Origin: Phaseolus vulgaris
Lineage: Eukaryota > Streptophyta > Magnoliopsida > Fabales > Fabaceae
NCBI RefSeq assembly: GCF_000499845.2
Contig: NC_023749.2
Location: 6,171,030-6,235,029 of the forward strand
Length of the DNA stretch: 64,000 nucleotides
Direction of reading: 5' to 3'
Below the pieces are notes generated by a model. It was not told where the DNA came from. It saw only the letters and a program-made list of their open reading frames with translations, and ran no database searches. Positions 1 through 11,400 of this stretch are shown piece after piece (position 1 is the first letter of the stretch; each line of letters opens with the position of its first letter). The position numbers and the translations under genes are program-made.

Positions 1-3000
1 TTTACATGTTTTTTTCTTTTTTACTTTGGAGATAAATGAAAGGAAAGGAACATGTTACTCAATAAGAGAGTTAACATGACGAAAATAAATTGAGTAATGA
101 AAAATTGTAAGATTTTTTTCCTTGTATAAATCTTTGCATTTTTTGAACTCGAAGTCAAGTAAAATTAAAGGATGTTTATCACATAAAATTATAATTTAGA
201 TCCATGTGGGTTAGATTCATGACCCAATCCCACTAAAAATGTTTATGTCTATATAATTTAAACTTAAAAGCTTGGTGTGCAATAGCTTCACATTTTATTA
301 GATAGACTCATGTTAACATAACTATAACTTCACTCATTATGTCACCTCTATAGTTAGTATAGGAACATAAGTGGGGAAACAATACATTTTAGGCAAAGCA
401 AAGTAAAACCACTTATTTCATATTAAAAATAGTATCAAATGTAACTTAATTAGTCCAACAATATGAATAGGTCTATAAATCTTACTATATAAATATGAGA
501 AACTTATGTTTTTTTCACATTTATTGTAATGTGTAAATGAATCATTCTTACTTTACAAGTAATCTAGTTTTGAAAAGTAAGGTGTGACAATATTGGTGTT
601 TGGTTAACCAAGCTAAGTTAATAATTTGTTGCGTTGTAGAATTGTATGTAAGCTAGTTAAATTTTTTTTTATAAAGATTGAAGTACCTTAAAATATTTTT
701 TTAATTGATTTAATTCTTTGTTGATAGAAAAAAATGAGAAATGTTTGTGTTTGGTAGAATTCAAACATAAAACTGCTGATTCAAAATAAATGAATAATTA
801 TAAAACATTTAGGTTAAATAGGTTGCGAGTGAGTTAGATTATGACCGAACTTCTTTTTATCATTAAAAAAACAAATATTTTAATAGTCAAAATATTTACA
901 CGATTGATAACACGATTTTTACAATTTCTAATTTCCTACACCCAATTACGTTCAACTATGTAAGTGGAGGTATAAGTAGTTTTCTTAGTACAAAATAATA
1001 AAAAACACAATAGGATTTTAAATAAATTTTCTTTACTATTTGGTGGATTTTGGATACCAATGGTTTATTTATTTTTCTAATATGAATACAAAATCTCAAT
1101 TATCAACACTCAAAATTTACCCTATCAAACCCATCCACTCGTCCTTTTCTTCTCATTTTGTCGAGATAATAATTTTAGAAAAAAGAAACAAAATTGGAAA
1201 CAAATGAAGCCTAATTAAAGACAACCTAAACCCTAATTAAAGACAACCTAGCCATAACAATATTAGAAATATTAAGGGAATGTGCCCCCATATCATATAT
1301 CCGTAAATTAAATTCTCTATGATATAAGATCTTAAAATCTTCTTTATATTGTTGGTTCAAATTAGATTCATGGTATTGCTATTTGAATTTATCAACATAA
1401 TCCGTTTAGATCAAACTTTCTTAATTTAGATCTTAAATCTGAACTCAACTAGTCTTATTAATTATGATGTGACTAGTTAGTATCAAATAATCAAATTCAT
1501 TATTAAAATAATAAAAATAATTAATTAATTAGAAATTGGTTTATGAATTTTTACTTTAGATGATGAAAAAAAGGTTGAGTTAAAATATAATAACTAAATC
1601 CCTAAAATTTACAAGTTAATAAAGTAAATAAAATAAAACTTCAAGTCATCAAATTTATATATTTTTTATTTTTACTTGAACTAATATTATTTGTTTGTTT
1701 GAATTATTTCAGACTTTTTAACTACCATATTGATCTAAGTTCGTGGCAACCCAACTTAAAATAATGTCACGCGTTTAAAATTATAAAATTTAATGAATCC
1801 AAAAAATCCTTTAAGTTATAAAAATAATAATGTCCTATAAATTACATATGATATTTATTTTTTTAACCATTTGAATGAATAGAGAGAGAAAAATAGTGAG
1901 ATAAATTTGTTAAAAAGATATACTATATAAACAACTTAAAAAACTTATTCGATAATGAATTTTGTTTTTTTGTCTTTATCAATTTTTTCTTGACTTATTT
2001 ATTTATTTTTATCTTAGGAACATTATCTAAATTAATTACTTTATTTTATTTTTTAAAGTGTTATTTAAAATGTCTTCAGGACTAAAAATAAATAAAATTA
2101 TTCGACACAAAATTCTTGATTTTCAAGAAAAAAGTTGTTAATTAAGAAATGCGTTTATTTCCAACGCTTTCTAAAATACTTTTTAAATAAAAATAGTTAA
2201 TTTTTCAGCCAGTATCCTTGTGAAACTTATGGTAATAGAAGAAACATTTTATATAACATTAATCAATTATTGTGTAAAAAAAGTTTTAAAATAATCAGGA
2301 TAAGAAGTTTTAAAATCATTATTGAAGGTTATATTTTATTGTATTTTTTGAATAGCTAAAAAATCATTTCTTCAATTCTTAAATATATAAAATATTCCTA
2401 AATATGTCTGTATTTCCTATCAAATTAGTAAGTTTAATTTTATTTTTTACAACTTTTTTATTTGTTTCCACTTGTATAAAATTTCGAATAAATATTTAAT
2501 ATAGATGAATTTTGATTTTAGTCTTTATAAAATATTTCACTTTAATTTTCATTAACCCAAAAATTCAAGTCCCTAATATTTATTTAAAAATAAATAAATA
2601 ATATTTATTTTATTGATCATAATTTTCTTAGGAAAACACATAATCACTATATTGCAATACCGGTATGCATAAGTTCGAATGATCATTTAACTTTTTATCC
2701 TTAACAATAAAAAAGTGATAATTTTCAAATTTAGAGAAATAGAAAAGAAATAGTTTTTTTTATAAGAATCAAAACCAAATTTGATTTCTTTTAAAGAATA
2801 CAATAATATCTAAGAGTATTAAATATTGATGATTGGGTTGTTACAAATTAGAGAAGAGGAAAGAGATTATTTAAATGCATATGCATGAAATTAAAAGTTC
2901 TTTAGCAAGTTGAAGTGTAAGGTATATATTAAGCAAAAATCCATATGTAAGGTCATTTACATCAATACACATCTTCATAACTCCGGAAAATGAAAGGGAA

Positions 3001-5320
3001 CGTGATATTCAAACACATTCTTAGCTATTCAATACAAGGATGAAAATGACATTAAAATTATCTATCTTATTCATATTTTTCATCTCATTAAAATGAAGGT
3101 AAGTTTAGAAAAAAATTATAGTTAAAATAATTTCAAATGTTTCACTGTATAAAATATTTCTATTTATAAGTAAATTTTCAAAAAGTTAGTGATATCCACA
3201 CCTAATGTTTCTCTGTATTTTATTTTTTATCTTTTTTTTATAATTTTTTTTATTTTATATATCATTATACTATTTGACATCTCAATTAGATTGACATTTC
3301 AAATATGGGATATTCTAAATTCAATTGAAAGAAAAATGAATGAGGAGTGTAAAAAATAAATAAACCATATGAAAAGAATATAATTAAATAATCGTTATTC
3401 AATTTTATATATTTTATGTTATATATGTATATATTTAAGAATTTTATCTTTAAAGGTGAATTCTGTCTTAAAATTATTTATTAAAAAGTGAATTTAAAGT
3501 AGTTTTCATTTATATCGATATAAATTAACCATTCTTTATACTACACGCAAATAAGTTTTGATTATGGTAGCGTTTCTGAAAGAGAGAAGAAAAAGAGATA
3601 GTGTTTTGGGAAAAAAATACTTAATTTGTACCTCATGAAGCGATTTCAAAGTTATGGTCTTTTTTAATTTTTTTTTATAAAATCTTTGATAGTGGTATTT
3701 TAAATTTCTGGTCTTTCTTTACTCTATTAAGTGAAAAAATATATTATTATTAAAAAAAAAATGGGACGATTTTTCTTTACTTTTAAAACAACAGTAACAA
3801 TTTAATATCTCACGGCAAAATTTGTTAGGAAAAATTTCTTTTGAGACCAATATTTAAAAAAATACAACCATGTTAAATAATTTTTTATTTAATTTACATA
3901 AGTAATATAACGTCATTTTTTTCCAAATACATGAGTTTTACAATATAACATTATTATGCACAAAATAATAATAAAACTAAGATTCCTTATTCTATTTATA
4001 ACAGTTAAACCGCACATGTAATAATTTATACTTTCATATAGGATCATAATACAAAATATAGAATAAGGCAGTTAATTCACAATTATATAAATATAAAATA
4101 ATATTACATAACTATGAAAAAATAACTTTATTTTATTAGTCTCATTTATTCACAACCAATTGTCATATTTTATTTTTAAAGTCTATTTTTATATGATATA
4201 ATAATTTATTATTTCTTCCAACCAAGAACAAAAGAATTTATAAATCCGGTCTAAAATATACATAAAAGTATACAAATAAATGACTTATCATAAATTGTAT
4301 GATTCTATGTAGTTATCAAGACAGTCTATAACTTTGATAAACAACAAATAATAGTAAGTTTTGATTATCTAATCCCATCTTCCTTAAATTAAGTGTTTGT
4401 ATAAAGAGCAAGATCATGAAGCTCTCAAGAGATCATAATACTATCCAAAATGTCCAAAGTGACTAAGCACATAGTGACTAGATGATATGCAAAACATACA
4501 AGACATACAATGTCTATATCACGTCAACGTTATAGCAGTAAACACTGAGACCACACATATAACACAATGAAAGATATTAATTAACTATGTAATTACGAGT
4601 TTCAAATTATTAATCATAAGAAACAACAAGTATATCAATGTGCAACAAATCAAAAGGCTTTAAGGCATGTGAATACTCAAGGTAAAAGTAAGTTTTCTCA
4701 GATTGGCTTGATGAAAGGTATCACAAATGTAGATTTTATTAGAAAAAATGTAAGGATAATATTTTTCAAAGTGTTCAATCTCTTGGTCAATGGTGACGCA
4801 TTCGGAAATGCCAAAGATCAATATTTTTAAGGTTATAACTTGGTTTAACAACAACAAAATGAATAATAGAGTGACGTGCAGAAAGTTTATCAAGAATTTA
4901 CAGTCCAAGCATGTTAATTAAACAAATATTCTCTTTTGTTTTTGTTTCAGTCCTATACATAAGGCAATAAGTTGAAGAAAAAATCAGTTCAAAATGAAGA
5001 TAAGACGTGAGTTTAGATGCAGAAATAAGATTGAAAGAAAATAATGGGTATGTAAAAAACATCAGTGAGATAAAGTTTATTTATCATTGAAACAAACCTG
5101 ATGAATCGTTAGTTCATGCAAGACGACATTATAGTAGATTTTGCACTAATTTGACATAAACAAAGAAAAATCCAATAAAGTTTTCCTCTAAATAAACTAA
5201 ACTGTAGAAAGTAGTGCAAGAAAAGGAAAAGAAAAATATCAAACAATAGTGCAAGAAAATTGACCATTCTATTCGTTTACATACAACTTTAAGTAACAAT
5301 AGTTAAAGATATTACACAAT
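1..5320. other. AT-rich intergenic DNA, no gene seen
   Basis: Very AT-rich sequence with many homopolymer runs and no reading frame that looks like a conserved protein. The longest open frame (4660-4908, minus, 82 codons) is hydrophobic and low in complexity, with no motif I recognise. A short imperfect tandem duplication of about 22 bp lies near 1209-1251. I see no tRNA, promoter or clear transposon end here. Old transposon debris is likely but was not resolved. Confidence 0.6.
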
Positions 5321-5339
5321 GTATAAACAAAAGCGGTTC

Positions 5340-5640
5340 TCTTGCTTTATGAATGGGGACCGTTGCCAACAAGATATTTTTAGTTCTGGGTCTTGCTCAC
5401 CTGAAAATAAGAAGCCAGATATTAAACATAATTCAAAAGCCTATACATTTAGTAAAGGAAGAACTGATTAATATAAATGAAGGTACCAACCTAAACTGTC
5501 CAAGCTCTTGGAAACAAAGCATGATATGAGGTGGCGAAACTTAATAGGGGCAAGGAGAGCTTCTACCTCCCAACTCTGTGGTCAGATCATCACCTTCAAC
5601 GTTTCTTCCTCCAAAAGCAGAAACAAGGTTATATTGAAAC
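5340..5640 (-). other. Orphan exon-like sequence, possible 3' end of a transcript
   Basis: Read on the minus strand, about 5541-5624 gives an open, non-repetitive frame containing GGRNVEGDDLTTELGGRSS and ending at TAA (5541-5543). Further on there is a plausible 90-bp intron, with its donor GT just after position 5491 and its acceptor CAG just before position 5400. It is followed by UTR-like sequence. This looks like the last exons of a gene, yet no upstream exons were recognised. It lies downstream of the ankyrin pseudogene and the PPR gene, both on the same strand. It could be a spliced 3' UTR of the PPR transcript or debris of a lost gene. I do not recognise the protein. Confidence 0.3.
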
Positions 5641-5739
5641 GTTTGAAAAATGAACTCTATTAACTTTATATGAAAATTACATATTAAAAGTACGTTTACT
5701 TTGAATATATTTTATTTTATTCCTTCCAGGTCAAGATTT

Positions 5740-6590
5740 GTTAATTATAAGTTGAGTGCTGCCCTTGTAATGCAGCAGTGCAATGCTGTGGTGTTGAATG
5801 GATGTCATTGATAACTCAGAATGAGCCTCCATTAGGATCTTCACCATATCTGCAAGAGGGAAAATTGTTATTCCAAACACGAAAATAATAATAAAAAACC
5901 AAGAAAAGATCAATATGACCAACATTCACAGACAGAAGAGAGATTAAAATTTCTTTTAGATAACAACAGATACAAAGAGTCTTAATCAAAATGATTCAAT
6001 GAAATCCCGTTATTTTACCCCAAAGGCCTAAACTAAATTGCAGTCCAATAAACTGACTCACATTCCAAAAAGCAGTAAAAATAAAAAAGCGATTCTTCAG
6101 ATTTTGAATCCATCTGAAGAATTATTAGTTACATCTAAGAATTATTAATTGGTTTGGCTATAGTCCCAGACTGTAGAACAAAAGGGTATCCAAAACCTAG
6201 TAACTACACTTATTTAGCATGGATTACAGGGCGGGTTACAATCCAGGGTTACCCGTTTACCAAAAATTCAAGGAATCTCAAAAGAAACACAATTGAGATT
6301 CCCTCTGAAGATCACACACCACAGAAGAACAAGTATAGAAAGTCATATTGAAGGCATAACTAAATCGCCTTGTTTGGCAGCAGTGTGGAGTGCATTAAAA
6401 CCATTCCTTGCCTTAATTCCAACACCAGCAAGATCCATATTATTGAATCATCTCCCTTACCATATCAAAATAACCATATTCAGCAGCAACATAAAGCATC
6501 GTTTCTCCAGCATGGTTCTGCTTTGTCAACAACGCACGCAGTTCACTCCTTTCAGTGTCACTAAGCGTGCCTTTCAGAATGCTCCATGGA
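5740..6590 (-). pseudogene. Partial ankyrin-repeat gene copy (pseudogene)
   Basis: The minus strand closely matches about 28480-29300 of the ankyrin/PGG gene elsewhere in this window. The match covers the end of its exon 1, all of intron 1 and the start of exon 2. Because the intron is kept, this is a genomic DNA duplication and not a retrocopy. It is dead for several visible reasons. A TAA stop lies in the ankyrin frame at 6440-6442. A one-base insertion follows it within about 5 bases. The exon 1 donor GT has become TT near 6354-6361. The exon 2 copy runs only to about SELSMTS before diverging. The start codon region, most ankyrin repeats and the membrane domain are absent. The plus-strand open frames across 6293-6613 are antisense shadows of this copy. 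Confidence 0.88.
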
Positions 6591-6777
6591 GCGAATTACC
6601 TCCCGGTACATAGAATGTGTAATCTTTGCTATACTGACTCCCACCTTAATAACTGTTAAACTCTCTTATCTTTGCACACGTCTCGAACTAATTCTAAAAG
6701 TCATATCCGGATGTTCCTACAGCTTCTGTAACAGATTTAAGACCCCCGATCTTCCTTTCATTTTGCCACAATCAGTT

Positions 6778-8280
6778 CTAACTATTAGTAAAGAGAGAAT
6801 CCGGTGTCTCGGTTTGGCTCACTGAACTTTGATGCAATTGGAGTGGTCGCCCAAATATGGACATTTTCTGCGTCAAGCTCTCAAGGGCCTCATGTCTATT
6901 CGCTAGTTCCATTAGAACCTTAATTCTTCTAAACGACACATTACTCGGCTTCTGCCCCTTCTCGATCATCTCCAAGAAGCACTTCTCTGCTTCTTCCAAC
7001 TTCCCCATATCACAAAGCAAGTCAAACAGCACGTCAGAAACCAAGGTATACGACCCAAAACCCTTTTCCACCATGTTCTCCCATAACTGCAGCGCCATCT
7101 CCACCTTCTCATGCTTCCTAAACAACCTTATCAAGAACATACAAGACTGCGTATTCGGAAGGCACCCCTCAACCATCATCCTCTTGTACATGATCCAAGA
7201 GCTATGCAAATCATTGGACCAGTAAAATACCCGAAAGAACAAATTGTAAGTAGTTGCATTCGGACACAAACCCATGCTCACCATCTCCTTCACCAAACCA
7301 TGAGCATCACCAAGCCTCTTTGCAATGCAGAAATTCCTGATGGCAGCATTGTAGGCTGCAGCATCAGGGTAACACCCATACTCCTTCATCTCCTTCAAAA
7401 CACCTCTAGCTTTATCAGGCTGCCCAATCAACCCCAATCCACCAATGATACATGTATACGTGATCACATCCGGCGACAAATCCCGGTCACGCATTTCATC
7501 AAGCACCTTATAAGCCTTCTCAATTTCCCTCCCCTTGCAGTATACATCCACCAAACTATTGTATGTAACAACATCAGGTGTCACTCCCATTTCCTTCATC
7601 TCCTTAAAGAACCCATCAGCATCCTCAGGGGTCTTCCACCCGGAAAGAAGAATGTTAAAAGTCTGTAAATTTGGGCGAAACCGATGCTTCAAACTATGGT
7701 AAACGTTTCTTGCATCCGTCATGCTCTTCTCCTGACACAGCGTTCTCAACAGAGCATTGAAACAATTAGTATCAAACTCAGCCACCAGCTTCCTGAACTT
7801 TCTAAACGAGTCCACCGTTTGTCGAACGGAACACACTTTGGCAACTCTGCCCAACACGACCATAACGGTGCGAGCCGTTATGGCCGTTTGGTCTTTTCGA
7901 CGGCATTCGATTAAGAGGTCCCAAACGTGACCAAACATGCGGCTTCTACCGAGAATGTAGAGCATGGTATCGAGGGAAAACGCAGTGTGGTAAAACCCTT
8001 TCCTTCTTCCGGTGTAACGGAAAAACTCAAGGGTTTGGGAGGGGTTCCCGTGGCTGAAGCGAACCCTCTTGAGAACTTGATCGATCAATTCATTGGAGAG
8101 GAAAACACCGCTTGCTTTGAGGGATTGTTTCAGCTGCTCCGGCGTGGAGGTGCTGCTCAGTATGCCGAACACTTTCCGCACGTCATCGTTTTCATTGGAG
8201 CTTGAGAAACAGTGCCGGATTACGGTTGAGGAAAGAGCGCAATTCAACGGCGATTTACCTGAGAAACGCCTCACCAACAT
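6778..8280 (-). CDS. P-class pentatricopeptide repeat (PPR) protein, probably mitochondrial
   Basis: Single-exon gene of 500 residues. The start at 8280 is the first ATG and is followed by an organelle-type leader (MLVRRFSGK, Arg/Ser-rich, few acids to about residue 28). Tandem 35-residue PPR motifs are clear from about residue 203. They begin at PNLQTF (203), PDVVTY (235), PDVITY (270), PDAAAY (305), PNATTY (340), PNTQSC (375) and SYTLVS (410), with weaker helical repeats before 203. There is no E or DYW extension, so it is P-class. Known for the family: sequence-specific single-stranded RNA binding in mitochondria or plastids, acting in transcript stabilisation, splicing or translation. The target RNA cannot be read from this sequence. 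The gene lies head-to-head with the Nudix gene (215 bp between starts), and an ankyrin pseudogene follows its stop by about 190 bp. Confidence 0.93.
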   Translation of the reverse strand: MLVRRFSGKSPLNCALSSTVIRHCFSSSNENDDVRKVFGILSSTSTPEQLKQSLKASGVFLSNELIDQVLKRVRFSHGNPSQTLEFFRYTGRRKGFYHTAFSLDTMLYILGRSRMFGHVWDLLIECRRKDQTAITARTVMVVLGRVAKVCSVRQTVDSFRKFRKLVAEFDTNCFNALLRTLCQEKSMTDARNVYHSLKHRFRPNLQTFNILLSGWKTPEDADGFFKEMKEMGVTPDVVTYNSLVDVYCKGREIEKAYKVLDEMRDRDLSPDVITYTCIIGGLGLIGQPDKARGVLKEMKEYGCYPDAAAYNAAIRNFCIAKRLGDAHGLVKEMVSMGLCPNATTYNLFFRVFYWSNDLHSSWIMYKRMMVEGCLPNTQSCMFLIRLFRKHEKVEMALQLWENMVEKGFGSYTLVSDVLFDLLCDMGKLEEAEKCFLEMIEKGQKPSNVSFRRIKVLMELANRHEALESLTQKMSIFGRPLQLHQSSVSQTETPDSLFTNS

Positions 8281-8495
8281 TTTTAAATTTGTGAAGGGAA
8301 ATGGTTTTTCTGGAAAACAAGAACTGAATCACAGGTTCGGGTCGCTTCATGTAATAAGTTTAAGGCTTTGCAATTGGGCTTTACTCTTACATGGATTACA
8401 ACCCAACAGTGGCCCAAATTAAAACCCAATGTTACCTCTCAGTAGGCCCTTTAGCTCTGGACCAAGCCCTTCGGCAAGGCATCGTCGACGTTGCG
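8281..8495. promoter_or_regulatory. Short head-to-head intergenic region, likely bidirectional promoter
   Basis: Only 215 bp separate the start codons of the divergent PPR and Nudix genes, so both promoters and both 5' UTRs must fit or overlap here. An in-frame upstream ATG at 8391 could add 35 residues to the Nudix protein. The ATG at 8496 is preferred because homologues start close to it. No clear TATA box was seen in either direction. The region is less AT-rich than the surrounding intergenic DNA. Confidence 0.5.
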
Positions 8496-11400
8496 ATGGA
8501 GAAAGATGCAACCACCGTGGACCCTTCTTCCTTCTCGCTGCTTGTGTCGACTCCTTCAGGCCTTTCACCTTCACAGGCTAGCTCCGCTCTCAATCCTCAT
8601 CATTCCCCTCAAACGCCTCTCACTAACCAACATTTTCTGTTTTTGCAGGTTTCCGTGGCATTCAGCGACGCTTACGACCGCATCCCCCGCTCTGACGTCA
8701 GCTTGGAAGACACGATTTCCGAGGTGGATCGCATTTGTTTATGTTCGTTTTCTTCTGCTATCGTTTCCTCTTGCGCTTATCTTCTGTTTCCGTTGTGCAG
8801 ATATGGGAACAGAGAAGTCTGAAGAATAATTCACTGTTCAATGGAAAGAAGTTCAGGGTAATGAGATACTCTTACCTTCTCTCAAATTAGTTCACCGAAA
8901 TTGAAGTCATAACACTTGGCATTGGTAATTAATAACCTTACATGCAAGTGATACTAAGAATATTTTAGTTGGATTCCGGTTGCTGAAGTTCTGAAGATAT
9001 TAACTAAGAATAATTTTTTTTTGTTCTTGTTCTTGTTCATGTGTGTTTGCCTGGTTGATGCCCCGTATTTGGTGTCTTGATACTGTTATGGTGTGAATCG
9101 GATGAACAATACAGGCTTTAATGTTTAATAATCGATAATGCTATATGAAGGAACATGTGGCTCTTGGGGTGATGGCATGTTTATCAATCCATGTTTATAT
9201 TGCACGATTACTTCAATCTCTTTCACTTTAGTCCTTTATTGTTTTCACGTAATGTTATGTATCTGAGAGGTGATCTTGTAGCTAGAGTGAAGTTTGAGGC
9301 CCTGTCGATTGACTTTGTCAAGGACTGTCCCTTACAGAGCGTGTCTATCCTTTTTTTTTTTTTGTTGCAATTATTACAGTATGGAGGGTGTGTTCTGGAC
9401 GCAGGAGATGGATCCGACCGAGAACCACGTTTATGCCTCCACCTAGGTTTGACGGATTATAGGTGTGACCTCAGCCTCTTTTAAATGTATGTTTTCTGTT
9501 TAGCATGGGTAGTGATATTGATAGGATGATAATTATTCTATAATCTTGAATTAAAAATTAATTAGTTTCAGTTTTCATTTGGATATTTTAATGATCTTTA
9601 TTTGTATCTTTCTCATTGTTCATATTCATGACCTCTAATATGCCTTTATCCCTTTATAGCTGGTAGGTTGAGAATAGTTTATCATATTTGGTAAATTAGT
9701 CAGAAACTTGTGTATTTTCAAATTAAATTTCTATGTATTGGTGGTCTTGGCTGAGAAAACATACTGATGTATTAAACAATTTCATAGTGTATATTGTATC
9801 CGTTGACATGTTATTGCTTGGACAGTCAGTTATCTTTAGTGTTTGTTTGAAACCATTGGAGGATATCTCTGCAATGCATCCTTTAAGCACAGTTAATTCT
9901 TATTGCTGTTCTCTCCTGTATTTTTGCCTATCAGTTTTAGTTCCCTCTATTTATTAATTATTGGTTAAACTTGCTTCCAGGACTTTTGTGGGGACAAATT
10001 TAAGTCCTTTGTGGGAAAGGTTCTTGGTTCAATCGGAAGGTAAAATTATTACAATTTTCCACCTTGTTAACTCCCATACTATTATTTTTTCTTATCCTAT
10101 GAGCTTACACTGTTAGCACCTGAACATAGGGCAATGTGTATGTGACACATGTCTTTCAAAATGAAGCTGCTCTGATGTCCCATAAAATTATCTGGATGGG
10201 AGCAAGGGGAAGTAGATCAATGCTGAGTTAATGAAAATCTAAGACAGCAGTAGGGGTGGTCATGGATTGGATTTTTCAAAATCCAATCTAGATCCAATAA
10301 ATGGATTGGATTTAAAATTGATATCCATTTTAACTAGATCAATTTTTTTTAGATTTTTTCAAATCCATTTAAAATATATTAAATCTAGATTAAATTCACT
10401 TTGTCGATTAGATTAAATCCACTTTGTCAATTAGATTAAATTCATCTCGATCTGGATCCTGACCGACAAAGCTTGACATGGGCCTGGGCCCACTCGTCTC
10501 GACATGGACTTTGGCCCACTCGACTCGACATAGGTTCGGGTCGACTCGACTTGACATCGACAGGGCCAACTTTGCTCGACACGGCCCGAGCCGACTTAGC
10601 TCGAGATCGACTCGGGCTGACTCGGCTCAACATCGGCCTGTGTCGACTCGGCTACACATGGGCCCGAGCCGACTTGTCTTGACTTCGATCTTGACTGACT
10701 CAACTCGACATCGGCCTGGGCTGAATCGGATCGATATGGCCTGGGCTGAATCGGATCGATATGGCCTGGGCCGACTCGGATCAATATGGTCCCAGAGCGA
10801 TTCGGATCGACATGGGCCCGGGCCAATTTGGCTCGACATGAACGCGGGTCGTCTTGGATCGACATGGGCCTGGGGCAACTCGACTCAACATTTGCTCGGA
10901 CCGACTTGGCTCGACATGAACCCGGGTCAACTCGACTCGACATGGGCTTGGGTCGACTTGACCTTGTCCAAGTGCCGACTCGACTTGGGCTCTGGCCCAC
11001 TCAGGTCGACTTGGGCTCGTGTTGACTCGGCTCGACTTGGGTCTTGACCATCTCGGCTCGACTTTGGCCCGAACCGACTCGGCTCGACTTGGGCCTGAGT
11101 TGACTCAACATGGGTTGGGGCAGTCTTAGCTCAATCTTAGCCTGGATTGTCTCAACTCAACCTGGGTCCGGGTTAAGTCAAAATCCAACCCAAAATCCAT
11201 TTTGGATAATCCAAAAATGTATATAATCTATAATTAATCCATATCCAATTAAATAGATTAGACTTAAAATCCAAAAATGTGTATTTGGATTTGAAATAAA
11301 TTCATTTAAATGAATTAAAAGTAATATGGATTTGGATAATTATGAATTGGATTTGGCAATTTGGATTTTTTGCCCACCTTAGGCAGCAGTTGGGCATCTC

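Noticed and set aside
6293..6613. Plus-strand 106-codon open frame
   Set aside because: It is the antisense of the ankyrin pseudogene; the same antisense pattern occurs opposite the intact gene at 28357-28689.
8391..8495. Upstream in-frame ATG as the Nudix start
   Set aside because: It would add 35 residues with no family counterpart and sits in the short divergent promoter. The ATG at 8496 fits homologues better. Kept only as a possible alternative.
10442..11047. Open frames of 60-189 codons on both strands with STRLD/SRVGP repeats
   Set aside because: They follow the GC-rich degenerate tandem array inside the hAT-like element. Frames are open on both strands because the repeat lacks stops, and no known fold or start context is seen.
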